Shown: positions 1 through 5,970, counted from the stretch's first letter. The stretch is 6,025 nucleotides of DNA from Piscirickettsiaceae bacterium (GCA_027019045.1 JALUXI010000271.1:1-6025); one strand, 5' to 3'. The notes: a model not told the origin generated them from the sequence alone. A program made the numbers and translations.

Positions 1-152
1 CACGCCACAATGTCCTCGAACGATTCCACCTTATGCATCCCCGCTACCCAAAACACGGGCACAAGATACAAACGCAGAGCCAAACTGGATAGCCAAGCAA
101 AATGCTCAACGACCCAATCCATCAAAAATTGAATACCGATGAAAAAACGCAT
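1..152 (-). CDS. DoxX family membrane protein, 5' part only
   Basis: An open frame starts with ATG at 152-150 and runs off the left edge after 50 complete codons. It begins MRFFIGIQFLMDWVVEH and continues through LRLYLVPVFWVAGMHK (residues 26-41). A first hydrophobic helix with the pattern R-x-Y/L-x-P-x-F-x-x-x-G-x-x-K is typical of the DoxX/DoxD-like family of small four-helix inner-membrane proteins. The roles of these proteins are mostly unproven; some are linked to thiosulfate oxidation or redox stress. A strong Shine-Dalgarno (GGAG) sits six bases before the ATG and supports this start. The gene begins about 50 bases after the pyrF stop with no terminator seen between them, so co-transcription with pyrF is likely. 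The GGAG lies in one arm of an inverted repeat (see 157-187). The family call rests on only 50 residues; the presence of a gene is more certain than its name. Confidence 0.75.
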   Translation of the reverse strand, partial: MRFFIGIQFLMDWVVEHFAWLSSLALRLYLVPVFWVAGMHKVESFEDIVA

Positions 153-156
153 AATC

Positions 157-187
157 GTCTCCTTTATAAAGGGTTCATAAAGGAGAC
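157..187 (-). promoter_or_regulatory. Inverted repeat that buries the DoxX-gene ribosome binding site
   Basis: The transcript strand carries GTCTCCTTTAT, a nine-base loop, then ATAAAGGAGAC: a perfect 11-bp inverted repeat. The AAAGGAG in the second arm is the Shine-Dalgarno of the downstream ATG at 152. If the stem forms in RNA, it hides the ribosome binding site. No run of U follows the stem, so it does not look like an intrinsic terminator. The repeat is seen directly; translational control is inferred. Confidence 0.55.
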
Positions 188-202
188 CAAGGTTTCAAGG
201 AA

Positions 203-904
203 TTATGCCAACAGGCTTTGATTGATTCGCTGCAAGGTCGCAACTGGATCTTCAGACTGTGTAATCGGACGACCAATAACTAAATAGCTGCTCCCGACTG
301 CTATGGCTTGTTCAGGCGTCATGACTCTATTCTGATCTCCTCTTTCAGCATTCTCTGGACGAATACCAGGAGTCACTAACTGAAAATCTTTATTAACAAT
401 CTGACGCAATGCTTTTGCTTCTTGTGCGGAACAGACCACACCATCTAAACCAGATGACTCGGCCAACTTAGCCAAACGCAAAACATTCTCCTCTGCCGTG
501 CCTGACAGCCCGACCTCATGGAGGTCTTCATCCGTATGGCTGGTGAGAATGGTGACAGCGATCAGTAATGGTTGATGCGATTCTGCCAAGAGCGCCTCTT
601 TGGCTTGCATCATCATTTTACGCCCACCCAAGGCGTGCACATTTAACATCCAGACGCCCATTTTGGCGGCAGCCTGACACGCTTTAGCGACCGTGGTGGG
701 AATATCGTGATATTTTAAATCAAGAAAAACATCAAATCCCTTATCGACCAACCCTTCCACAAAACGCGGACCTGCAACAGCAAATAACTCTTTACCCACC
801 TTTAATTTACATAAATCAGAGGAGATACCTTCCACAAAGGCAGCAGCCTGCTTTTCATTTGCAAAATCCAAGGCAACAATGACTTTAGACTCTGTTTGCA
901 TCAT
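203..904 (-). CDS. pyrF: Orotidine 5'-phosphate decarboxylase
   Basis: This cytoplasmic enzyme converts OMP to UMP, the last step of de novo pyrimidine synthesis. At 233 residues it has the usual bacterial length and the TIM-barrel signatures in order: VALDF with Asp13, VGKELF with Lys38, the family hallmark DLKYHDIPTT (62-71), then VTPGIRP (177-183) and GRPIT (211-215), the phosphate-binding end. By comparison with E. coli, the catalytic set is Lys38, Asp62, Lys64 and Asp67, all present, so the enzyme should be active. Two ATG codons are adjacent (904 and 901). The first is preferred because AAGGA lies six bases upstream and the codon overlaps the lapA stop as ATGA, suggesting translational coupling. 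No hairpin with a U run follows the stop, so transcription may continue into the DoxX-family gene. Confidence 0.97.
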   Translation of the reverse strand: MMQTESKVIVALDFANEKQAAAFVEGISSDLCKLKVGKELFAVAGPRFVEGLVDKGFDVFLDLKYHDIPTTVAKACQAAAKMGVWMLNVHALGGRKMMMQAKEALLAESHQPLLIAVTILTSHTDEDLHEVGLSGTAEENVLRLAKLAESSGLDGVVCSAQEAKALRQIVNKDFQLVTPGIRPENAERGDQNRVMTPEQAIAVGSSYLVIGRPITQSEDPVATLQRINQSLLA

Positions 905-1251
905 TGATTTTCCTTCTGTTCTATTTGAGGTGAAACAGTTTGTTGTGCTTTTGCCATTTCAGTTTGCCACATCACCTGTTCCGATTTAAGCTGTAAAATA
1001 TCAGCTTCCAATTTTTGATTTTGGTGCTGACAACGAGCAAGCTGCCACTTTGCTCGCCAAACTTGAGACAATATCACCACCGCTCCCATTAACAACCCTA
1101 AAATAAAACTCAGTGCTAAAAGGAGAGATAAAGGCAGATGAATTTGAACGAAGTAGCCATCAAACAACACCTCATGTGGATTCAACAATCCTAGCACCAG
1201 CCCCAATAAAACAAAAAGGACAGCCACGACTAAGCTGAATATCTTAAACAT
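901..1251 (-). CDS. lapA: LapA-like (DUF1049) inner-membrane protein
   Basis: This is a small membrane protein of the LapA/YciS family, 116 residues from the ATG. TM1 spans about residues 3-23, followed by an N-P-H-x-V turn (24-28). A short periplasmic segment leads to TM2 at about 41-63. A charged, glutamine-rich tail (about 66-104) with heptad-like leucines probably forms a cytoplasmic coiled coil. In E. coli, LapA works with LapB and FtsH in controlling lipopolysaccharide synthesis through LpxC turnover; function here is by analogy. An in-frame TTG at 1260 could add three residues, but it sits directly against the GAGAG ribosome-binding sequence, which is well spaced (about 10 bases) for the ATG. 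The stop overlaps the pyrF start. No lapB lies between lapA and pyrF, unlike in E. coli. A terminator separates lapA from ihfB upstream. Confidence 0.85.
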   Translation of the reverse strand: MFKIFSLVVAVLFVLLGLVLGLLNPHEVLFDGYFVQIHLPLSLLLALSFILGLLMGAVVILSQVWRAKWQLARCQHQNQKLEADILQLKSEQVMWQTEMAKAQQTVSPQIEQKENQ

Positions 1252-1309
1252 AGAATTCAATCTCTCACTTTATTATCAATTGACTTATTCTATCAAACCC
1301 TTTCCCGAT

Positions 1310-1337
1310 TCTTTAAAAGTTCCCAGAAAAATGCCAA
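1310..1337 (-). promoter_or_regulatory. Possible promoter for lapA-pyrF
   Basis: Because a terminator follows ihfB, lapA-pyrF needs either read-through or its own promoter. The best match I can find is TTGGCA (1332-1337), a 16-base spacer, then TAAAGA (1310-1315). A second weak pair is TTGATA (1291-1296) and TAATAA (1270-1275), with a short 15-base spacer. Neither is convincing alone. Confidence 0.2.
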
Positions 1338-1369
1338 AATTCCCAGTCCCGCCCTATTTCAGCAGGCAT

Positions 1370-1406
1370 AAAAAAAGCCGCATCAAATCACTTTGATACG
1401 GCTTTT
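1370..1406 (-). terminator. Intrinsic terminator after ihfB
   Basis: On the transcript strand, GCCGTATCAAA and TTTGATGCGGC pair over 11 bp with one G-U and a GTGA loop (stem 1377-1402), followed by seven U. The other side carries four T, so it might also work weakly on the plus strand. It closes the rpsA-ihfB transcription unit 17 bases after the ihfB stop. Confidence 0.92.
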
Positions 1407-1422
1407 CGTCAGAAGAAACGCT

Positions 1423-1728
1423 TTACTCTAAAATATCAGTATGCTCTTTTGAAGCATCTACTCTTTCTCTTAGAGATTTACCTGGCTTAAAGTGTGGCAC
1501 CCGTTTTGCGGGAAGGGACACTTTTTCACCTGTTTTAGGGTTTCTTCCCATGCGAGCCCGTCGATGATGAAGTGTGAAGCTACCAAATCCACGAATCTCG
1601 ATTCGCTCATTGGCCGCCATCGACTCCACCATCGCATCAATAATCTGATTGACAGCGAGCTCTATGTCTTTTTGGGTAAATTGAGGTTGCTTTCGTGCAA
1701 TCAATTCAATCAATTCAGATTTTGTCAT
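1423..1728 (-). CDS. ihfB: Integration host factor subunit beta
   Basis: IHF-beta pairs with IHF-alpha (encoded elsewhere) to bind and sharply bend DNA at specific sites, serving nucleoid structure, recombination, replication and transcription. The 101-residue protein starts MTKSELIE, as E. coli IHF-beta does. It has the HU/IHF dimer core, ERIEIRGFGSF (41-51) and the DNA-binding arm GRNPKTG (61-67), where Pro64 is the residue that wedges between base pairs. VPHFKPGKSLRERV (77-90) follows. The C-terminal tail (DASKEHTDILE) is a few residues longer than in E. coli. The Shine-Dalgarno is weak (an AGAG about 11 bases before the ATG). It lies 89 bases after rpsA with a stem-loop between them and no terminator, so it is probably co-transcribed with rpsA, as is common in gammaproteobacteria. 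Confidence 0.97.
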   Translation of the reverse strand: MTKSELIELIARKQPQFTQKDIELAVNQIIDAMVESMAANERIEIRGFGSFTLHHRRARMGRNPKTGEKVSLPAKRVPHFKPGKSLRERVDASKEHTDILE

Positions 1729-1751
1729 CTTTTAAAGACTCTTTCTATTAT

Positions 1752-1779
1752 GCGTGCAGATGCTTAAACATCTACACGC
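1752..1779 (-). other. Stem-loop between rpsA and ihfB, not a classic terminator
   Basis: On the transcript strand, GCGTGTAGATG and CATCTGCACGC pair over 11 bp with one G-U around a six-base TTTAAG loop. The bases after the stem (ATAATAG) are not a U tract, so intrinsic termination is unlikely. Possible roles are an RNA-stability or processing element that sets rpsA and ihfB mRNA levels separately, or partial attenuation. The structure is seen; the role is inferred. Confidence 0.6.
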
Positions 1780-1817
1780 TAGATGGGAAAACAAACGATA
1801 CAGTATTATGTTATCGC

Positions 1818-3491
1818 TTACTGTTGACCCATTTTGTCTTTAAGTAGATCACCCAAAGTAGCAGCAGCTACAGGCTCTTGATTACCTGAGAAGTTTTTCA
1901 ATGCTTCTTGCTCTTCATGTGCTTCTTTCGCTTTCACAGAAAGGGAAACTGAACGGTTTTTGCGATCGATGTTGGTAATCTTCGCTTCTACCTTATCCCC
2001 TTCTTTCAACACTTGACGCGCATCACGGGTATCTTCAAGCAACTCTGAAGCTCGCAAGAAACCTTCCACTTCATCAGACAACTCAACCACAGCACCATTT
2101 TCTTCAACAGACTTCACAGTCCCTTCAACAATGCTACCTTTACCATGATCAGCGACAAACTGACTAAATGGATCCTGCTCAAGCTGCTTCAAGCCTAGAG
2201 AGATACGCTCTCTTTCAGGATCGATTGAAAGGATAACAGTTTCTAGCTCATCGCCTTTCTTGAAGTTACGAATCGCTTCTTCACCAGGCTCTGACCATGA
2301 GATGTCAGTCAAGTGAACCAAACCGTCGATACCACCTTCTAGGCCGATAAAGATACCGAAGTCTGTGATAGACTTGATGTTACCTTTGATCTTATCACCT
2401 TTAGAGTGAGTCGCTGAGAAAGACTCCCAAGGGTTGGTGGTTGTCTGTTTGATACTCAAAGAAATACGACGACGCTCTTGATCCACATCCAAGACTTTCA
2501 CTTTGGTCTCTTGACCTAGGTGAACCACTTTAGATGGGTGGATATTGCGGTTAGTCCAATCTAGTTCTGAAGTATGTACAAGTCCTTCAATGCCAGGTTC
2601 GATTTCAATGAAAGCGCCGTAATCTGTAATATTGGCTACTTTACCCATCACTTCCGCACCGATTGGGTAGCGTGCAACCATATCTGACCATGGATCTTCT
2701 TCAAGCTGCTTCAGACCTAGAGAAACACGGTTCTTCTCTTTGTCGAACTTCAAGACTTTCACTTCAATCTCATCGCCCACTTGAACCACTTCAGATGGGT
2801 GGCTTACACGACGCCAAGCCATGTCAGTAATGTGCAATAGACCATCTACGCCACCCAGGTCAATAAAGGCACCGTAGTCTGTCAGGTTCTTAACGATCCC
2901 TTTAAGAACCGCACCTTCTTCCATGTTGGCCAATAGTGCTTCACGCTCAACGCTGTTTTCAGCTTCAATCACGGCACGACGAGACACAACAATGTTGTTA
3001 CGCTTACGATCAAGCTTCACAATCTTCACTTCAATTTCTTTACCTTCCAAGAAACCGAAGTCACGAATAGGACGAACATCCACAAGAGAACCAGGCAAGA
3101 ATCCACGCACACCGTCAACTTCAACTGTTAGGCCACCTTTAACCTTACCAGTGACAATCGCCTTAACAGTTTCATCATTTTCCATTGCTTGTTCAAGGCG
3201 ATCCCAAGTTTTCGCACGCTTGGCTTTTTCACGAGAAAGTCGGGTTTCACCTGTCCCATCTTCTAGAGACTCAAGGTAAACTTCAACTTCATCACCGACT
3301 TGAACTTCTAACTCACCATTAGCGTCCAAAAATTGGCTTTTAGGGATAGGCGATTCTGACTTCATGCCAGCATCGACCAAAACGGTCTCTTTATCAATGG
3401 CAACTACTTTACCTTTGATTAGCGTACCAGGCTTAAATTGTTCTTGTTGTTTTAACGATTCTTCAAATAGTTCTGCGAAAGATTCACTCAT
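1818..3491 (-). CDS. rpsA: 30S ribosomal protein S1
   Basis: S1 sits on the 30S subunit, binds and unfolds mRNA, and is needed to start translation on most mRNAs with weak ribosome binding sites. From the ATG at 3491 the protein is 557 residues, the length of E. coli S1, and begins MSESFAELFEESL. Six S1 (OB-fold) repeats are visible at about 21-87, 105-172, 192-261, 278-348, 365-435 and 452-521. The first two are divergent (ribosome docking) and the last four are regular RNA-binding copies with the G-x-V...DYGAF(I)...GLVH...D pattern. An in-frame TTG at 3518 would add nine residues (MSKKFGTRS) with no family counterpart, so it is rejected. The only Shine-Dalgarno-like bases are a weak GGA about 10 bases upstream, as expected for a self-regulated S1 gene. 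cmk, the usual upstream neighbour, is separated from it by hipBA. Confidence 0.98.
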   Translation of the reverse strand: MSESFAELFEESLKQQEQFKPGTLIKGKVVAIDKETVLVDAGMKSESPIPKSQFLDANGELEVQVGDEVEVYLESLEDGTGETRLSREKAKRAKTWDRLEQAMENDETVKAIVTGKVKGGLTVEVDGVRGFLPGSLVDVRPIRDFGFLEGKEIEVKIVKLDRKRNNIVVSRRAVIEAENSVEREALLANMEEGAVLKGIVKNLTDYGAFIDLGGVDGLLHITDMAWRRVSHPSEVVQVGDEIEVKVLKFDKEKNRVSLGLKQLEEDPWSDMVARYPIGAEVMGKVANITDYGAFIEIEPGIEGLVHTSELDWTNRNIHPSKVVHLGQETKVKVLDVDQERRRISLSIKQTTTNPWESFSATHSKGDKIKGNIKSITDFGIFIGLEGGIDGLVHLTDISWSEPGEEAIRNFKKGDELETVILSIDPERERISLGLKQLEQDPFSQFVADHGKGSIVEGTVKSVEENGAVVELSDEVEGFLRASELLEDTRDARQVLKEGDKVEAKITNIDRKNRSVSLSVKAKEAHEEQEALKNFSGNQEPVAAATLGDLLKDKMGQQ

Positions 3492-3551
3492 GGATCTTGT
3501 TCCAAATTTTTTACTCAAACCAGTCTAAAGTTGTCAGAGTTGGGATATCTC

Positions 3552-3581
3552 ACTCTAGCTGGGTCAGTTAAACATTCGCAA
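3552..3581 (-). promoter_or_regulatory. Candidate rpsA promoter
   Basis: A terminator upstream (3601-3644) implies that a promoter must lie between it and rpsA. TTGCGA (3576-3581), an 18-base spacer and TAGAGT (3552-3557, four of six consensus bases) would give a leader of about 50 bases. An alternative is CTGACA (3532-3537) with TAAAAA (3508-3513), also an 18-base spacer, leaving a very short leader. The need for a promoter is firm; the exact site is tentative. Confidence 0.35.
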
Positions 3582-3603
3582 ATTGCCCAACCAATCTGCA
3601 TTT

Positions 3604-3644
3604 TAAAAAAGCAAAAACAAAAATCCCCAGCAGTAGCCAGGGAT
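3604..3644 (-). terminator. Intrinsic terminator after hipA, before rpsA
   Basis: On the transcript strand, ATCCCTGGC and GCTGGGGAT pair over 9 bp (two G-U pairs) around a TACT loop at 3623-3644. TTTTTGTTTTTGCTTTTTT follows. The hairpin and long T-rich tract fit a strong intrinsic terminator ending the hipBA (and any cmk read-through) transcript about 75 bases after the hipA stop and insulating rpsA. Confidence 0.9.
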
Positions 3645-3717
3645 CTGAATTTAGCTATCAGTGAATTATAACTAAAACTTCAATTAGTTAGAAGCACTAA
3701 ATCTAAAATTTATCATG

Positions 3718-4917
3718 TTATCGCAACCGACTCTCCAAATATTTCAAATTATTGTTAATGACCTGCTTGAGTGGCTCAAACTCATTAACTAAATCCACAT
3801 TCTCATCTATCGCTTGTACCAGCCTTCTAAACTCCTTTTTGATCAGTATATGTTTCACGCCTATTTCAGCAGACAATCGCTCAAAATGACGCACCTGAAG
3901 CCAATTAATCCGATTCTCCCCTCCAACCTTCATACTCAATTTGCGACTTAAACCAGGATAACACTGAGTAGAAATCAAATCGTAGAATGGCGCTAAAACA
4001 CATTTAGGCGAATAGAGAAATGCAATATTTTTGCCATGTGCATCGTGATTCCCTATGATGAGATTAAACAATACCCATCTAACCAACTGCAAAATATCTG
4101 CTGCAGGCTGAGTGCTATGCTCACGAATCAAGCTAACACATTGAGCAAGACTCGGACCACCCTCAGATTCATATTTATTGTGATGTAAAACCCCTAAAGC
4201 CTGACAAAAATCTTCTTGATGCAATCGCTCCCAACCCGCAGATGTTTGAAGGCGGTCATAGCGCGTCACAACTAAATGATCAATGCCATCAATCGTCAAT
4301 ACTGCAACCTCGGGCACATTTAATCCCACTGCTTGTGCTAAACGCATCACCGTATATTCATTCATCACCAAGTCGGTGAAATGAGGATTGGCAAATTTAA
4401 TAATATGTGTTGTCGGTACATCAGAAGAGAGCGGTAAAGAAAACTGCCCTGATACATAAATAATAGGTAATTTATTTTGAGCACCTGCCAGAGACAGTCG
4501 CATTTTGGGGTCTATCGTTTTATAGGGGACCTGCATGGCTTGTGCAATCAACTCCTCTAACTCATCATGATTCAAGTCTCGAACCAATGCTCTCTCAATG
4601 GGGGGCTCAGAATGCGTTTGCAGTGTTATTGCACCCGCTATCTCGCCTCCCAGCTCTACAAGCAAACCAAAATCATTTTTTTCGGAAACACCCAAACTTT
4701 TACATAAAAGAAAGCGGGTCTCGCCTTCTGGAAGCATATTGGCAAAGAAAGATTCGGCATGTTCAAAAGGCACCTCTTGCAAAGGAAGGTTGACGGATAA
4801 AGCAAAATTGTCAGCATCCTTTAGCCATGATTTTGAGTAGGTAAATGAAATCCCGTTGTTGCCTTTAACCAATACCCCAACGAGCTTCTGCTGATAAAAA
4901 GCAAATAGTTTCTTCAT
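3718..4917 (-). CDS. hipA: HipA-family serine/threonine kinase toxin
   Basis: HipA kinases are toxins of type II toxin-antitoxin systems. E. coli HipA phosphorylates glutamyl-tRNA synthetase, halts translation and promotes persistence. The protein is full length at 399 residues. An N-terminal coupling domain spans about 3-100 (FFANMLPEGETR at 58-69), and the HipA_C kinase domain about 140-370. Key residues align with E. coli HipA: Ser142 in LSLAGAQNK (the Ser150 autophosphorylation loop), Lys174 in HIIKF, Asp292, His294 and Asn297 in GNHDAHGKN (catalytic loop), and Asp313 in FYDL (metal site). No key residue is missing, so it looks active, not a relic. Its ATG overlaps the hipB stop as ATGA and has little Shine-Dalgarno, so translation probably depends on hipB and stays below that of the antitoxin. 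The substrate cannot be read from sequence. Confidence 0.95.
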   Translation of the reverse strand: MKKLFAFYQQKLVGVLVKGNNGISFTYSKSWLKDADNFALSVNLPLQEVPFEHAESFFANMLPEGETRFLLCKSLGVSEKNDFGLLVELGGEIAGAITLQTHSEPPIERALVRDLNHDELEELIAQAMQVPYKTIDPKMRLSLAGAQNKLPIIYVSGQFSLPLSSDVPTTHIIKFANPHFTDLVMNEYTVMRLAQAVGLNVPEVAVLTIDGIDHLVVTRYDRLQTSAGWERLHQEDFCQALGVLHHNKYESEGGPSLAQCVSLIREHSTQPAADILQLVRWVLFNLIIGNHDAHGKNIAFLYSPKCVLAPFYDLISTQCYPGLSRKLSMKVGGENRINWLQVRHFERLSAEIGVKHILIKKEFRRLVQAIDENVDLVNEFEPLKQVINNNLKYLESRLR

Positions 4918-5153
4918 TTATCCATCACAACTAATTCCAACCCCAGCGCCTTTAAAACACGGATGACAGAGCGTAATTGAACCGTAGGTTTACCGTTTTC
5001 TAAATCAGAAATAAATCGCACCCCTACCATTGCAATTGCAGCCAACTCTTGCTGAGTCAGTCCGTCAGCCTTGCGCTTTTTTTTCACAGCCAACCCTAAG
5101 GATTCCACATCATGCATAACTGATATATTCCCGTTCGGGTTTACCACCACCAT
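4914..5153 (-). CDS. hipB: HipB-like Xre-family antitoxin and operon repressor
   Basis: HipB proteins bind and neutralise HipA and repress their own operon as dimers. From the ATG at 5153 the product is 79 residues. After a short N-terminal strand (MVVVNPNGNISV), an Xre/Cro helix-turn-helix domain spans about 18-72: LGLAVKKKRK, LTQQELA (32-38), then the recognition-helix region VGVRFISDLENGKPT (43-57) and LRSVIRVLKALGLEL (60-74). FISDLE.GKPTVQL is characteristic of HipB/Y4mF-type antitoxins. A GTG at 5162 would add three residues, but the AAGG ribosome binding site abuts it while sitting eight bases from the ATG, so the ATG is chosen. The N-terminal codons also carry an operator-like sequence (5126-5143). 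Immediate overlap with hipA and the palindrome upstream support the pairing. Confidence 0.93.
   Translation of the reverse strand: MVVVNPNGNISVMHDVESLGLAVKKKRKADGLTQQELAAIAMVGVRFISDLENGKPTVQLRSVIRVLKALGLELVVMDK
5126..5143. promoter_or_regulatory. Second HipB operator-like site inside the hipB 5' coding region
   Basis: On the plus strand TATTCCC, four bases, then GGGTTTA. The left half and the CCC-N4-GGG core and spacing match the main operator at 5175-5194, while the right arm is degenerate. The two centres are 50 bp apart, close to five helical turns, which would suit cooperative binding or looping. It overlaps codons for the Pro-Asn-Gly-Asn-Ile segment of HipB, so chance resemblance is possible. 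Confidence 0.45.
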
Positions 5154-5174
5154 TTGAAACACCTTATTTATAAT

Positions 5175-5194
5175 TTATTCCCTTACGGGAATAA
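5175..5194. promoter_or_regulatory. HipB operator palindrome at the hipBA promoter
   Basis: TTATTCCC and GGGAATAA form a perfect 8-bp inverted repeat around four bases, 20 bp in all. It resembles the known E. coli HipB operator plan (TATCC-N8-GGATA). It overlaps the proposed -10 box and the start point of the hipBA promoter, where a bound repressor would block RNA polymerase. Only HipB is encoded next to it, so autorepression is the simplest reading. Confidence 0.8.
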
Positions 5195-5219
5195 TAAAAC
5201 AGGATCAAGTAAATAACAA
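5191..5219 (-). promoter_or_regulatory. hipBA promoter
   Basis: On the minus strand, TTGTTA (5214-5219), a 17-base spacer and TATTAT (5191-5196, five of six consensus bases) make a good sigma-70 promoter reading into hipB. Its -10 overlaps the outer four bases of the operator. The start point would fall inside the palindrome, leaving a leader of roughly 30 bases before the ATG. Confidence 0.6.
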
Positions 5220-5298
5220 ATAAAAGGTAACCGTAGAAGAGCTCTCGTGCCCGCACTGGGGCGTAGGAACAAAGAGATAGAAAATAACAGGAAGCCTT

Positions 5299-5970
5299 TT
5301 ATAAAATCCCTTTCTCTTTCACAAGATTCACGGCTTGGTTGACAACCTCGTCAATGGAGAGATGGCTGGTGTCGATGATAACCGCATCTTTGGCTGGTTT
5401 GAGTGGAGCCGTTTTTCGGTTTTGGTCTCTTTCGTCTCGGGCTTGGATTTCAGCGACGAGTTGATCGAAATCTGCTTGTTCACCCTGTTGTGCGAGTTGT
5501 TCTAGGCGGCGCTTTGCACGAACTTCTGCACTGGCGGTTAAGAACAGTTTGACATGAGCATTAGGAAACACCACCGTCCCCATATCTCGGCCGTCTGCCA
5601 CCAATCCAGGAAGTTGAGCAAAGGCTTTTTGACGATTAAGTAACGCTTGTCGAACTTCAGGGATAGCCGCCACTTGAGAGGCAATCCCCGCAATGGTTTC
5701 ATTACGAATGGCTTGGCTAATATCTTGATCCTGATACCAAATTTTGCCTTGCTCAAACCGTACAGGCAACTGTTCTGCCAGTTCAACAATTGCAGTTTTA
5801 TCTTGTTCAGGACTCAGCACTGCTTGCTGAACACCATAGGCCAAAGCACGATAAATCGCCCCACTGTCAAGCAAGTGAAAGCCCGTCAGTTCACATAACT
5901 TTTGCGCCAAAGTCCCTTTCCCAACACCACTTGGGCCATCTATGGTAATCACTGGAATGGTTGAATTCAT
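5299..5970 (-). CDS. cmk: Cytidylate kinase
   Basis: Cmk phosphorylates CMP and dCMP with ATP, recycling cytidine nucleotides in the cytoplasm. The 223-residue product has the P-loop GPSGVGKGT (12-20), the nucleotide-binding DSGAIYR (35-41), GRDMGT (127-132), and the lid RDERDQNR (178-185) followed by TAPLKPA. CMP and catalytic residues known from E. coli are all present: Arg41, Arg107, Arg128, Asp129, Asp182 and Arg185. The length is normal for the short bacterial form. The ATG overlaps the stop of the upstream aroA as ATGA, with a strong AGGAGG four bases before it. rpsA usually follows immediately, but here hipBA intervenes. No terminator is seen after the stop, so its transcript probably runs into hipBA. 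Confidence 0.97.
   Translation of the reverse strand: MNSTIPVITIDGPSGVGKGTLAQKLCELTGFHLLDSGAIYRALAYGVQQAVLSPEQDKTAIVELAEQLPVRFEQGKIWYQDQDISQAIRNETIAGIASQVAAIPEVRQALLNRQKAFAQLPGLVADGRDMGTVVFPNAHVKLFLTASAEVRAKRRLEQLAQQGEQADFDQLVAEIQARDERDQNRKTAPLKPAKDAVIIDTSHLSIDEVVNQAVNLVKEKGIL

Noticed and set aside
164..178. Four-codon upstream frame (Met-Asn-Pro-Leu) in the loop of the 157-187 hairpin
   Set aside because: It has no Shine-Dalgarno before it, and a frame this short is expected by chance.
1291..1303. Possible IHF binding site upstream of lapA (TATCAAACCCTTT)
   Set aside because: It misses the last consensus position (TTR), and lacks a supporting A-rich flank; one near-match in a window this size is not meaningful.
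1492..1767. Plus-strand open frame across ihfB
   Set aside because: It is a shadow of the highly conserved ihfB gene, with no domain and no convincing ribosome binding site.
2923..3279. Open frame on the plus strand inside rpsA
   Set aside because: It lies fully antisense to the conserved S1 coding sequence, is rich in Ser/Arg/Thr as mirror frames tend to be, and shows no recognisable domain.
3492..3518. TTG start adding nine residues to S1
   Set aside because: S1 proteins begin with M-S/T-E-S-F-A; the extra MSKKFGTRS has no counterpart in the family, and the ATG start gives exactly the E. coli length.
4542..4840. Two overlapping plus-strand open frames inside hipA
   Set aside because: Both are antisense to the clearly conserved HipA N-terminal domain, overlap each other and lack recognisable features.
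3718..5153. Three-gene HipBST variant
   Set aside because: HipA here keeps its N-terminal coupling domain in the same protein and no separate small HipS-like gene is present, so this is the two-gene hipBA type.
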